Shown here in pieces: positions 18,965-26,874 of a stretch of 64,000 nt of DNA. Where the stretch lies: positions 248,001 to 312,000 of the forward strand of contig NZ_JBQKME010000001.1 of assembly GCF_052115865.1 (NCBI RefSeq). The letters run 5' to 3'. This DNA is from Fundicoccus_A sp052115865. Lineage in GTDB: Bacteria; Bacillota; Bacilli; Lactobacillales; Aerococcaceae. The position numbers were made by a program, and so were the translations under genes. Below the pieces are notes generated by a model that was not told the origin of the DNA, did no database searches, and worked only from the letters and a program-made list of their open reading frames with translations. Each line of letters opens with the position of its first letter. Within the stretch, counting starts at the first letter, position 1.

Positions 18965-19303
18965 TTAGCTTAACTCTCCACTGATAACCAGCTTGACAAT
19001 ATGGTCATCAATAATTCTCTTCCCATTCTGATATCCGTAGATCAGTGCACTTGTACAGGCCTTGTTTACCAGTCTTGATGAGCCGCCTGAGAATCTGTAG
19101 ATCACTTCTATGGCTTCGTCCGTGAAGATATCACGATCCACTCCTGCGTAATCCAGATGACTCTTCAAGTACTCACGTACTTGGGAATGATCCATAGGCT
19201 GGATTTTGCACTGAATATCGATTCTCTGGCGTATAGCGGTATAGGACTGCATCTGCAGCTTATCCCAGAGTTCGGTCTGTCCCACTGTAAGAACCGGAGT
19301 TTA
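18965..19303 (-). pseudogene. ExeA/TniB-type AAA ATPase, C-terminal fragment
   Basis: The - strand frame encodes about 112 residues ending …HIVKLVISGELS. The order VGQTELWDKLQ, YTAIRQRIDIQCKIQPM, EYLKSHLDYAGVD, FTDEAIEVIYRFSGGSSRLV and NKACTSALI follows the second half of ExeA-like ATPases that accompany DDE transposases. The Walker A and B halves are absent: the sequence stops at a junction near 19303, where the IS21 region begins. It is the remnant of a two-gene transposable element, and the GTCCGATAA region at 18912-18920 may be one of that element's ends. Confidence 0.7.
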
Positions 19304-19489
19304 AATGGACTGGATACGGCGCTCTATTAGAGCCACGTCGTCGCGTTAAACTGTACCACCTAAATCGCTCTTGCTTGAGCTAGATGAATCGCTTTGATTG
19401 AACCACTTTTGTGGTTCTTTTTGTTTTTCTAATGGTATAACTAATATGTATGGTTTGAACCATACAAAAATTAGGATGGAGGTGCAGAA

Positions 19490-21027
19490 ATGCCCAATTA
19501 CTTAGAAATAGTGCGGCTGCACGAAGCTGGTTTTAGTTTAAGAAAAATTGCTAAAATCGTGGCTTCTGGTAGGAGCACAGTCACAAGGACCGTCAAAATT
19601 GCTCAAGAGAAAGATTTAATGTACGAGGTGCTATCGCAGTGGTCCTTCAAAGAAATTGAAGAGATGTTTAGTCTACTACAGACAAAACAAGTCAGTCGTT
19701 ACTATGTCTTGCCAGATTTTCAACAGATTGCGAAAGAATTAGTGAAGCCGGGGGTAACTTTGCAGTTACTTTGGGAAGAATATGCTCAAGATTGTCGGTT
19801 GGAGGGAAAAGTATTTTATCAATTAACACAGTTTAAAAAGCATTTCAATGAGTATCTGAATAAAACAAACTTTAGCCATATACTCCATCATAAAGCTGGT
19901 GAACAAGCTCAGGTTGATTGGGCCGGGACTCGGCCTCAATGGATTGATCCAATGACGGGTGAAATAATAAAAGGAGAATTATTTGTCGGAACGCTCCCCT
20001 TTAGTAACTATAGTTTTGCTCAAGCTTGTGTGGATCAAAAATCAGCGAGTTGGATAGACGCTCACGTCAAGATGTTTGAGTTCTTTAAAGGAGTTCCAAC
20101 GCTATTAATTCCAGATAATCTTCGAGTAGGTGTCACAAAACACACTAAAAATGAGTTGGTACTGAATGCAACCTACGAAGATATGGCAGCGCACTATCAA
20201 ACCGTTGTCGTACCAACACGCGTATACCGACCTAAAGATAAGGGCTCTGTCGAAAGCCACGTCAAACACTTAACCACACATCTGATTGCTCGAATGCGCC
20301 ACTATCAGTGCCTTAGTATCCAAGAATATAATCATTATTTACTCTTTGCACTGGCGGAGTTCAATGCTAAACCCTTTCAAAAGAAAGAAGGCAGTCGCCA
20401 ATCAATGTATGAAACATTTGAGCAGGAGTGCTTAAAACCGTTGCCTACCTATCCTTATGAGATATGCCACTTTAAAGACGCAAAAGCTTACAACAATAGC
20501 CATATCACCTAAACAAACATTACTATTCAGTTCCTTACCAATACATTGGCGAAAAAGTTTCTCTGAAAATATATACAGATCGTGACAAAATCTACCAAAA
20601 ACAACTGCTTATTTGTGAACATCGAATCGCAGGTACGCGACCAGGTGCTTATTCAACCATTCAAGCCCACTTACCTGAAGATAGTCAACACTATGGAAAA
20701 TGGAACAGCGAACGGTATTTAAATTGGGCGAGTCGTATTGGACCAAACGTCCACACGGTGATTTCGAGACTATTTGACCAAGGTCCTGAACAACAATATT
20801 ACAGAAGAGTTCATGCAATATTAAAAATGGCAGATACCTACTCCGACCAAAGATTAGATAAAGCCTGCCATTTTGCTCTAGAACGGTCAACTCACCCAAC
20901 CATTAACTTAATTAAGCAGTTAGTCGAACATTCTATGACGCAAACAAATTCTAACACTTTACCCCAAATGGAACAATCTTATTTGAGAGGAGCAGACTAT
21001 TATGACTCATTCAACCGAAAGGATTAA
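19490..21027 (+). pseudogene. istA: IS21 transposase IstA, frameshifted
   Basis: Starts at ATG 19490 behind GGATGGAGG. It has an N-terminal HTH (EAGFSLRKIAKIVASGRST) and the rve integrase core: AQVDWAGTRPQWIDP (first Asp), TLLIPDNLRVGVTKH (second Asp) and KGSVESHVKHL (Glu). Translation stops at 20510-20512 (…NNSHIT), but the downstream frame carries the rest (HYYSVPYQYIGEKVSLKIYT … YLRGADYYDSFNRKD) to 21027. One frameshift near 20505 therefore splits a gene of about 512 codons. The catalytic core is intact but the C-terminal domain is lost. Confidence 0.82.
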
Positions 21028-21695
21028 GCTTCTAACTAGCTACCTTAGACAAATGAGGTTACCAGTAATGGCGGATCGCTTAGTCGATCTGTATGGGGTC
21101 TCCTCACTGATCAACGTTCAACCTTAGATATCCTTGAGGAAATAGTGAGTGAAGAATATCTATCGAGGCGACACAATACCGTGCAACGTAATCTTAAATT
21201 AGCCAAACTCTCTCAACCACAAGCTCATATCCAAGATATTGATTATTCGCCCAGTCGTCGAATAAACAAAGAAACCATCCATCAATTATCGACGTGTCAG
21301 TTCATTACCAACAATCGAAACGTTATTATTCAAGGGGCTACAGGTACCGGGAAATCCTTTCTAACCAATGCCTTATGTCGTTATGTGATTGAAGAGGGTT
21401 ATACGGCACGTTATATCAGAATGTACGATTTACTTTCTGAACTATCTGAAGCGGATATGAACGATCGATTACCCCAATACCTAAAGAAATTAGCTAACCA
21501 GATGTGTTGGTGATCGATGATTTTTTATTAACGCCAACAACCGAACATGAACAAAAATATCTCATGGAGATTTTTGAGTTAAGGAGTAGACATCGTTCTC
21601 TTATTCTTTCTTCTCAAATGGAGACTGGCGAATGGCATAAAAAGTTAGGAGGTGGTGCGATTGCGGATGCCATTCTTGATCGTGCTATTTCAAAT
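21002..21695 (+). pseudogene. istB: IS21 helper ATPase IstB, two frameshifts and truncated
   Basis: It starts at ATG 21002, overlapping the istA end. The frame moves after MADRLVDLYG (about 21095), and again around 21500, where KKLANQ passes into MLVIDDFLLTP. Walker A is QGATGTGKSFLTN (around 21335) and Walker B is LVIDDF. The distal GGGAIADAILDRAIS ends where a second IS21 end sequence begins at 21696, so the last 15-20 residues are missing. It cannot make a functional ATPase. Confidence 0.8.
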
Positions 21696-22050
21696 TTGTT
21701 AATGTCAACTGAAAAATGGTCCACCTTGCTATTCAAAAATGGACCACTTTGCGGCAACTTATGACGTTGTCAGTGACTCAATCCATGTACTCGTTTGTTT
21801 AATGCGGTAACTTTCACCTCGCATATCGATCACATTCGCTTGATAGGCTAATCGGTCCACTAAAGCCCCAGTTAAAGTGGCATCTTTAAAACAATCTTGC
21901 CATCGATCAAAGGTTAAATTAGTGGTAATCATAATGGATCCTTCATCGTTGCGATTCGATAGTAAATTGAATAAGAGCTCAGCGCCAGATTCATCGAAAG
22001 ACAAGTAGCCTAATTCATCTTATGGAAAGCTAAATATTATGTAAAGTTAA
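21696..22050. repeat. Left arm of 355-bp inverted repeat around the recombinase trio
   Basis: This arm is nearly identical to the reverse complement of 25408-25762. It holds, from outside to inside: an IS21 end with a doubled TGGTCCA-type motif (21715-21750), the 3' half of an istB on the - strand, and the AAGCTAAATATTATG terminal sequence of the recombinase element. The two arms face each other, so recombination between them could invert the 3.3-kb interior. Confidence 0.8.
21759..22019 (-). pseudogene. IstB 3' half (left copy)
   Basis: Codes on the - strand for DELGYLSFDESGAELLFNLL through …SYRIKQTSTWIESLTTS, the second half of an IS21 IstB beginning exactly at the Walker B DELGY motif. 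It is a different IS21 subtype from the istB at 21002-21695. The 5' half is absent. One residue differs (RWQDCF versus RWQECF) from the mirrored copy at 25439-25699. Confidence 0.8.
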
Positions 22051-22148
22051 GATCTAAAAGCTAGATGTAACAAAAGATTCTTAGTAATTAACTTTGCATA
22101 ATATTTTACTGATAAAGTAGTATCTAACATTATTTAGGAGGTTAAAAA

Positions 22149-23366
22149 ATGTCCGATACTACTAATCTTACAGAATTAATTCAGCAGGCAAATCAACATT
22201 TAGTTGATTTAAAGTATTCCGAAGGAACCATTTATCAGTATAGGCTTGTCTGGAAGCATTTTATGAAATATGCAGAAACTAAAAATCACGAAAGTTTCTC
22301 ATTAAAGTTAGGGGAAGATTTCCTATCAGACTATTATGGCATTAGGGAAGATATAAAATTATCATCTTCTCAAGTATTTAAGGTCAGATGCATTAAGGTT
22401 CTGGAAGAATTCCGCCAGCATAATTCGTTTCATTTATGCCATCAACGGTCAGGAAGACAGGTTCCTCATCAATTTAAGAATCCTTTGGAAGAATATATTC
22501 TGCTCCAAAAGGAGCTTCGATTGTCTCATCGTACTCTTCAGGGTAAAAAAATACAGATTATTGATTTCCTAAGTTATCTTGGTAACAAAAATTTGATGGA
22601 TCTAAATAATTTAAGTCCTGATGATGTACTTCTTTATTTAGAAACATTAAATAAATATGCAAGTGCAACAAGGTCCGGGATTTTGTTCACTATAAGAGAC
22701 TTTTTGGCTTTTCTTATTTCAAAAGGCTATACGAAATCGCCACTTAGTCACCTCTTGCCGGTTGTTTTCACAAATAAATTTGAGAGAATTCCATCCTATT
22801 ATTCAATAGAAGAAATACAAAAGATACTTAAGCAGGTGGATAGGAACACTGAAATTGGGCGTAGAGATTATATAGTAATATTATTAGCCGTACAGTTGGG
22901 GATGCGTGCTGGAGATATAAGAAATTTAAAATTTGAAAACATAAAGTGGCACTTAGACACTATAGAATTTATACAGGAGAAAACCAAGAATTCAATACGG
23001 CTTCCACTAATTGACAACTTGAAATACGCCTTGATTGATTATATAAAAAATAGTCGACCCAAAACTGATGATTCTCATGTTTTTATACGCCACCGGGCTC
23101 CCTTTACTGCATTTGTAAAAGGAAATGTATTCTGGAGTAATATAAATAAATATATGGATGCCGCAGGCATCAGCATCAATAGCAGGAAGCACGGTCTCCA
23201 TTCCATGAGACATAGTATGGCAAGCAACCTACTTAAGAATAACACCCCATTCCCTATTATTACAGGCGTACTAGGTCATGAAAATTCAAATACAACGAAA
23301 TTGTATCTCCGTATTGATATTGAACAACTTCGAACGGTTGCATTGGAGGTGCCATATGAAAGATAG
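22149..23366 (+). CDS. Tyrosine recombinase, first of RIT trio
   Basis: A 405-residue phage-integrase-family protein with a good RBS (TTAGGAGG) before ATG 22149. It has two SAM-like N-terminal parts (about residues 8-75 and 115-190) and a catalytic domain. Catalytic residues visible are Arg in LGMRAGDIRNLKF, the HSMRHSMAS box, GHENSNTT and the Tyr of TKLYLRID. All are present, so the enzyme is probably active. The extra N-terminal length is typical of the first gene (ritA). It overlaps the second gene by 11 bases, showing coupled translation. Confidence 0.85.
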   Translation: MSDTTNLTELIQQANQHLVDLKYSEGTIYQYRLVWKHFMKYAETKNHESFSLKLGEDFLSDYYGIREDIKLSSSQVFKVRCIKVLEEFRQHNSFHLCHQRSGRQVPHQFKNPLEEYILLQKELRLSHRTLQGKKIQIIDFLSYLGNKNLMDLNNLSPDDVLLYLETLNKYASATRSGILFTIRDFLAFLISKGYTKSPLSHLLPVVFTNKFERIPSYYSIEEIQKILKQVDRNTEIGRRDYIVILLAVQLGMRAGDIRNLKFENIKWHLDTIEFIQEKTKNSIRLPLIDNLKYALIDYIKNSRPKTDDSHVFIRHRAPFTAFVKGNVFWSNINKYMDAAGISINSRKHGLHSMRHSMASNLLKNNTPFPIITGVLGHENSNTTKLYLRIDIEQLRTVALEVPYER

Positions 23367-24342
23367 AGAAAAGAATTTCATCTTTGATGGTCCTTTTAAA
23401 GAGTATTGTCCGATGTATGTTAAATATAAACGAAATCTTGGTTATAAATTTGGAGAGTCTTCACTTTATCAATTAAGGTACATGGATGATTTTTTTAAAA
23501 ACTACGATATGGCCATTTTGAGGCTGAATAAGGATATGGTCGAGGACTATGTAAGCAAAAGAGGCAATGAATCGACAAAGACTCAACATATGAGAATGAG
23601 CCTTATTAGACAATTTTCAATTTTTATGAACAGTTTGGGCTTTAATTTTTACGTGCACCCTAAAGAATTAATCCCTATTATAAAAACATTTACTCCTTAT
23701 ATTTTTACCCATAAAGAAATCGCCAGCATAATAAAAGTTTTAGATAGCTTGGATTATACCCCGTGTAGTAAGCATTATCACTTGATCTACCCGATGCTTT
23801 TCAGAATGTTGTATGGATGTGGATTAAGGATCAATGAGGCGCTATCATTAAAAAAGATTGATGTTGATCTAGTTAACGGGATACTAACCGTTAAAAAAGC
23901 TAAGAACAATACTAGCAGACTAGTTCCTATGTCGACATCATTACAAAATTATTGTCGACAATATGCTTCAAACATGGGATTTGAAATGCACGATAATGGA
24001 TATTTTTATCCCTCACGGGATAATGGGAAATATAACAATACTCCTGTGTATGTTAAATTTAAGCATTTTATGAAGAAGGCTGGAATATTTACAGATAACG
24101 AAATTGGCCCTAGGGTTCATGATATTCGACATACTTTCGCAGTTCACGCTTTAGAAAAGATGGTACAGGACGGCCAGGACATTTATTGCGCTTTACCAAT
24201 TTTATGTACCTACTTAGGACATCGGGATATTGAAAGTACAGAAAAATATCTGAGACTTACAGGAGAAGCTTATGGACAAATTATTGATTCTGTTACACCT
24301 CTTTATAGCGGAGTTTTTCCGGAGGTGAAAATCAATGAATAG
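23356..24342 (+). CDS. Tyrosine recombinase, second of RIT trio
   Basis: A 328-residue integrase-family protein. ATG 23356 is preferred to the upstream 23278 because GGAGGTGCC precedes it and the upstream part lies inside the first gene. Catalytic residues: Arg in GCGLRINEALSLKK, VHDIRHTFAVH, LGHRDIEST and Tyr in EKYLRLTG, all intact. It overlaps the third gene by 8 bases. RIT proteins are thought to act together on the element ends; their individual roles are not established. Confidence 0.85.
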   Translation: MKDREKNFIFDGPFKEYCPMYVKYKRNLGYKFGESSLYQLRYMDDFFKNYDMAILRLNKDMVEDYVSKRGNESTKTQHMRMSLIRQFSIFMNSLGFNFYVHPKELIPIIKTFTPYIFTHKEIASIIKVLDSLDYTPCSKHYHLIYPMLFRMLYGCGLRINEALSLKKIDVDLVNGILTVKKAKNNTSRLVPMSTSLQNYCRQYASNMGFEMHDNGYFYPSRDNGKYNNTPVYVKFKHFMKKAGIFTDNEIGPRVHDIRHTFAVHALEKMVQDGQDIYCALPILCTYLGHRDIESTEKYLRLTGEAYGQIIDSVTPLYSGVFPEVKINE

Positions 24343-25351
24343 TGCTGATTTTGGGAGATATTTATCTAAATACTTTTTAGAATATATCACACAAAGAACG
24401 GGATACAGTGATAACACAATTAAATCATATAGGGATACCTTTACAATTTATCTAAGATATTGTAATGAAGTTCTTCGAATTAAACCGGAAAAATTATGTT
24501 TCTCAAAGATAAGCAGGAAGATGGTTGAGGAGTTTTTAACATGGTTGGAAGATACAAAAAATTATTCTATTTCAACCAGAAATCAAAGATTGGCAGCTTT
24601 ACATGCATTCTTTCGATATTTACAAATTGAAGCCCCACAATATATGGAATTGTGCAATTCTATATTATCAATACGTTCCAAAAAAACGCCAGTGGTTGAA
24701 ATGAACTATTTATCTATAACAGCAATTAAAGAACTGTTGGCTACTCCTGATATATCATCAAAAGAAGGTCGCAGGGATTTAGCCATTCTTTCATTACTTT
24801 ACGATTCAGGAGCAAGAGTCCAAGAACTAGCAGATGTATTAGTGGGCGATATAAGAATCAAAGGGTCAGCAACAATACGTCTAACTGGAAAAGGTAACAA
24901 AACAAGGATTATTCCAATAATGCCTCAAACAATAAATATCGTGAAAGCTTATATAGATGATTACGGTTTATTTAACGAATTGAAAATCTCAACACCTTTA
25001 TTTTTTAACAAAAAACAAGAGAAACTAACACGAGCTGGAATCTCATATATATTAAATAAGTATATAGAGACTGCCAGAAAAAAATGTCCAGACCTATTTC
25101 CAAACAAAGTTTCTCCACATATATTTAGACATAGTAAAACAATGCATTTGTTAGAAGGTGGCGTTAACTTGATATATATAAGAGACTTTTTAGGACATTC
25201 ATCGGTTACTACGACTGAAATTTATGCAAAATCTAATCCAGAGGTAAAACGAAAAGCTATCGAACAAGCAAGTCATAATGTAATTCCAGAAGAAAAGTTT
25301 ACTAAAAATGAAAAAGATAATTTATTGAACTGGTTAAAAGAATTTATATAG
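24335..25351 (+). CDS. Tyrosine recombinase, third of RIT trio
   Basis: A 338-residue integrase of the XerC/D-like type, with ATG 24335 behind GGAGGTG. A core-binding domain (about residues 10-100) is followed by a catalytic domain with Arg in YDSGARVQELADV, HIFRHSKTMH, LGHSSVTTT and Tyr in EIYAKSNP. All key residues are present. It is the last gene of the trio, and the stop lies 6 bases before the right-end dyad. Confidence 0.85.
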   Translation: MNSADFGRYLSKYFLEYITQRTGYSDNTIKSYRDTFTIYLRYCNEVLRIKPEKLCFSKISRKMVEEFLTWLEDTKNYSISTRNQRLAALHAFFRYLQIEAPQYMELCNSILSIRSKKTPVVEMNYLSITAIKELLATPDISSKEGRRDLAILSLLYDSGARVQELADVLVGDIRIKGSATIRLTGKGNKTRIIPIMPQTINIVKAYIDDYGLFNELKISTPLFFNKKQEKLTRAGISYILNKYIETARKKCPDLFPNKVSPHIFRHSKTMHLLEGGVNLIYIRDFLGHSSVTTTEIYAKSNPEVKRKAIEQASHNVIPEEKFTKNEKDNLLNWLKEFI

Positions 25352-25407
25352 CATTTATTATGCGAAGTTGGATGTTAAAGATTCCATAAAAACAAGGCTT
25401 TTAGCAT

Positions 25408-25762
25408 TCAACTTCACATAATATTAAGCTTTCCATAAGATGAATTAGGCTACTTGTCTTTCGATGAATCTGGCGCTGAGCTCTTATTCAATTTACTATC
25501 GAATCGCAACGATGAAGGATCCATTATGATTACCACTAATTTAACCTTTGATCGATGGCAAGAATGTTTTAAAGATGCCACTTTAACTGGGGCTTTAGTG
25601 GACCGATTAGCCTATCAAGCGAATGTCATCGATATGCGAGGTGAAAGTTACCGCATTAAACAAACGAGTACATGGATTGAGTCACTGACAACGTCATAAG
25701 TTGCCGCCAAGTGGTCCGTTTTTGAATAGCAAGGTGGACCATTTTTCAGTTGACATTAACAA
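25408..25762. repeat. Right arm of 355-bp inverted repeat
   Basis: Mirror image of 21696-22050. The match ends at TTGACATTAACAA (25749-25762). After it the sequence enters an IS1182-type transposase, while the left arm is flanked by the first istB. The two flanks are thus from different genes, so more than one event (insertion plus deletion or inversion) built this structure. Confidence 0.8.
25439..25699 (+). pseudogene. IstB 3' half (right copy)
   Basis: The + strand frame codes for DELGYLSFDESGAELLFNLL … WIESLTTS, the mirror of 21759-22019. It again starts at the Walker B DELGY codons, immediately after the recombinase element's terminal sequence (…TTTCCATAA), and ends with the natural istB stop and the IS21 end. 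No 5' half is present in the window. Confidence 0.8.
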
Positions 25763-26511
25763 TCCGATGCGAAATGGTCAACTAAAGCCACGATATAATC
25801 TTCAAATAGCGACAAGTAATCAATATGCACTGGCTTATTCCGTTTTTCCTAATCCAGCTTTTACACGGACACTTCAACCCTTTATAAAGACTCACAAAAA
25901 ACTGATTAATTCCATGAAATTTCTCAATATGGATGCAGGCTATGGTTGTGAAGACAATTATCGTTTTTCTTGAAGATGATTTTCCAGACCTAACAGCTAT
26001 TATCCCTTACGGAACGATGTTAAAAGAAAAGTCGAAAAAATGGTTAACGGATGAGAAAAAAGCGATGAACTGGGAGTCCAATGAAGATGATGATTACTAC
26101 ATTGATACTAAAGCTGTACGTTTTAACTTTTCTGCTTACCGTAACTGAACTGATAAACAAGGAGTCACTCGCGATTTCAAAGAATATAAAGCAGAACGCT
26201 ATACGATAGATAATCAAGAGATTCCAGAAGCACTAACGCCTAAAGGATACTTGCGAAAGATTATGGTTAATCCTACCTGGGAGTACTTCAAGGCAAAACA
26301 ACGAAGTTATTCTTCTAATCCAGAATATCAAGCTGTCTATCAGCGTAGAAAATTAGATGTTGAATCAACTTTTGGTTTTCTCAAAGGTTCTTTAGGGTTT
26401 ACCCGATGCCGGTTAAGAGGAAAACAGAAAGTAAGTCAGGAGATTGGGCTTGCTTTAATGGCATGTAATCTTCACAAGTTGTTACTCCATGCTCAAAAGA
26501 AAGAAAAATAA
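25763..26511 (+). pseudogene. IS1182-type transposase, 5'-truncated with frameshift and nonsense
   Basis: It starts inside the gene at NPMRNGQLKPRYNLQIATSN, the family's segment before the second catalytic Asp. FLNMDAGYGCEDNY supplies that Asp. The frame shifts near 25965 and continues IVFLEDDFPDLTAIIP … SAYRN, then a TGA at 26146-26148 interrupts it. The same frame resumes with TDKQGVTRDFKEYKAERYTI and ends with RRKLDVESTFGFLKGSLGFT (catalytic Glu) and HKLLLHAQKKEK. The N-terminal half is missing, replaced by the IS21 end on the left. It is a different lineage from the IS at 13741-15276. Confidence 0.75.
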
Positions 26512-26515
26512 AAAA

Positions 26516-26568
26516 CAAACGAATCAATAGAAGGTGAACATACCTAATAATTGATTCGTTTATTTTTT
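26516..26568. terminator. Terminator after the IS1182 relic
   Basis: AAACGAATCAAT and ATTGATTCGTTT pair on either side of a short loop, followed by TATTTTTTATTTT. It reads as a good rho-independent terminator on the + strand and has A residues upstream, so it may work both ways. Confidence 0.65.
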
Positions 26569-26800
26569 ATTTTCCATTATTTTTAAGGACTTATGACACA
26601 GACCCTAGGACCAGGAGGTTCGCTTTCAAATATATTTTGGATATGTTTAAATGAAATTTTTCAAAATAGCTTTAATGAAAATTTTTTGGAATTGGAAGAG
26701 TATATCGTAATGTAAAATCGGTTTGTGAATATATAAACAAATATCTACTTTTATGATTTACATTTTAGATATTTTTTAAATGCGATTAACTCGAATATCA

Positions 26801-26829
26801 TTGACGAAACAAACTCTTAATGTTATGCT
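26801..26829 (+). promoter_or_regulatory. Sigma-A promoter of the fumarate reductase-like gene
   Basis: TTGACG (26801-26806) and TATGCT (26824-26829) are spaced by 17 bases, 46 bases before the start codon. This is the only good promoter between the IS relic and the gene. Confidence 0.65.
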
Positions 26830-26874
26830 ATTCACAAGATGTTTAGTGAAAAAAGTAACAAGGAGTGTGTTTAG

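Larger units (their letters stand above)
19350..21695 (+). mobile_element. IS21-family element, degenerate and truncated at its right end
   Basis: It carries istA and istB in the usual order with overlapping ends, both with frameshifts. Upstream (19385-19490) are two short dyads (GAACCACTTTTGTGGTTC and TATGGTTTGAACCATA), the kind of repeated terminal sites IS21 elements have. The left edge is approximate. On the right, istB is cut at 21696 by the end of a second IS21-type sequence. Confidence 0.7.
22030..25429 (+). mobile_element. RIT element (three tyrosine recombinases in trio)
   Basis: Three consecutive, overlapping tyrosine recombinase genes of unequal sequence, bounded on each side by a dyad. 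The left dyad arms are 22032-22050 and 22088-22106 (18 of 19 match); the right ones are about 25357-25378 and 25401-25423. All four arms share ATTATG-(T/C)-(A/G)-AAGTT. This is the described organisation of recombinase-in-trio elements. It lies in istB at the Walker B codons. The outer edges are uncertain because the flanking istB copies are themselves mirror images. Confidence 0.8.
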
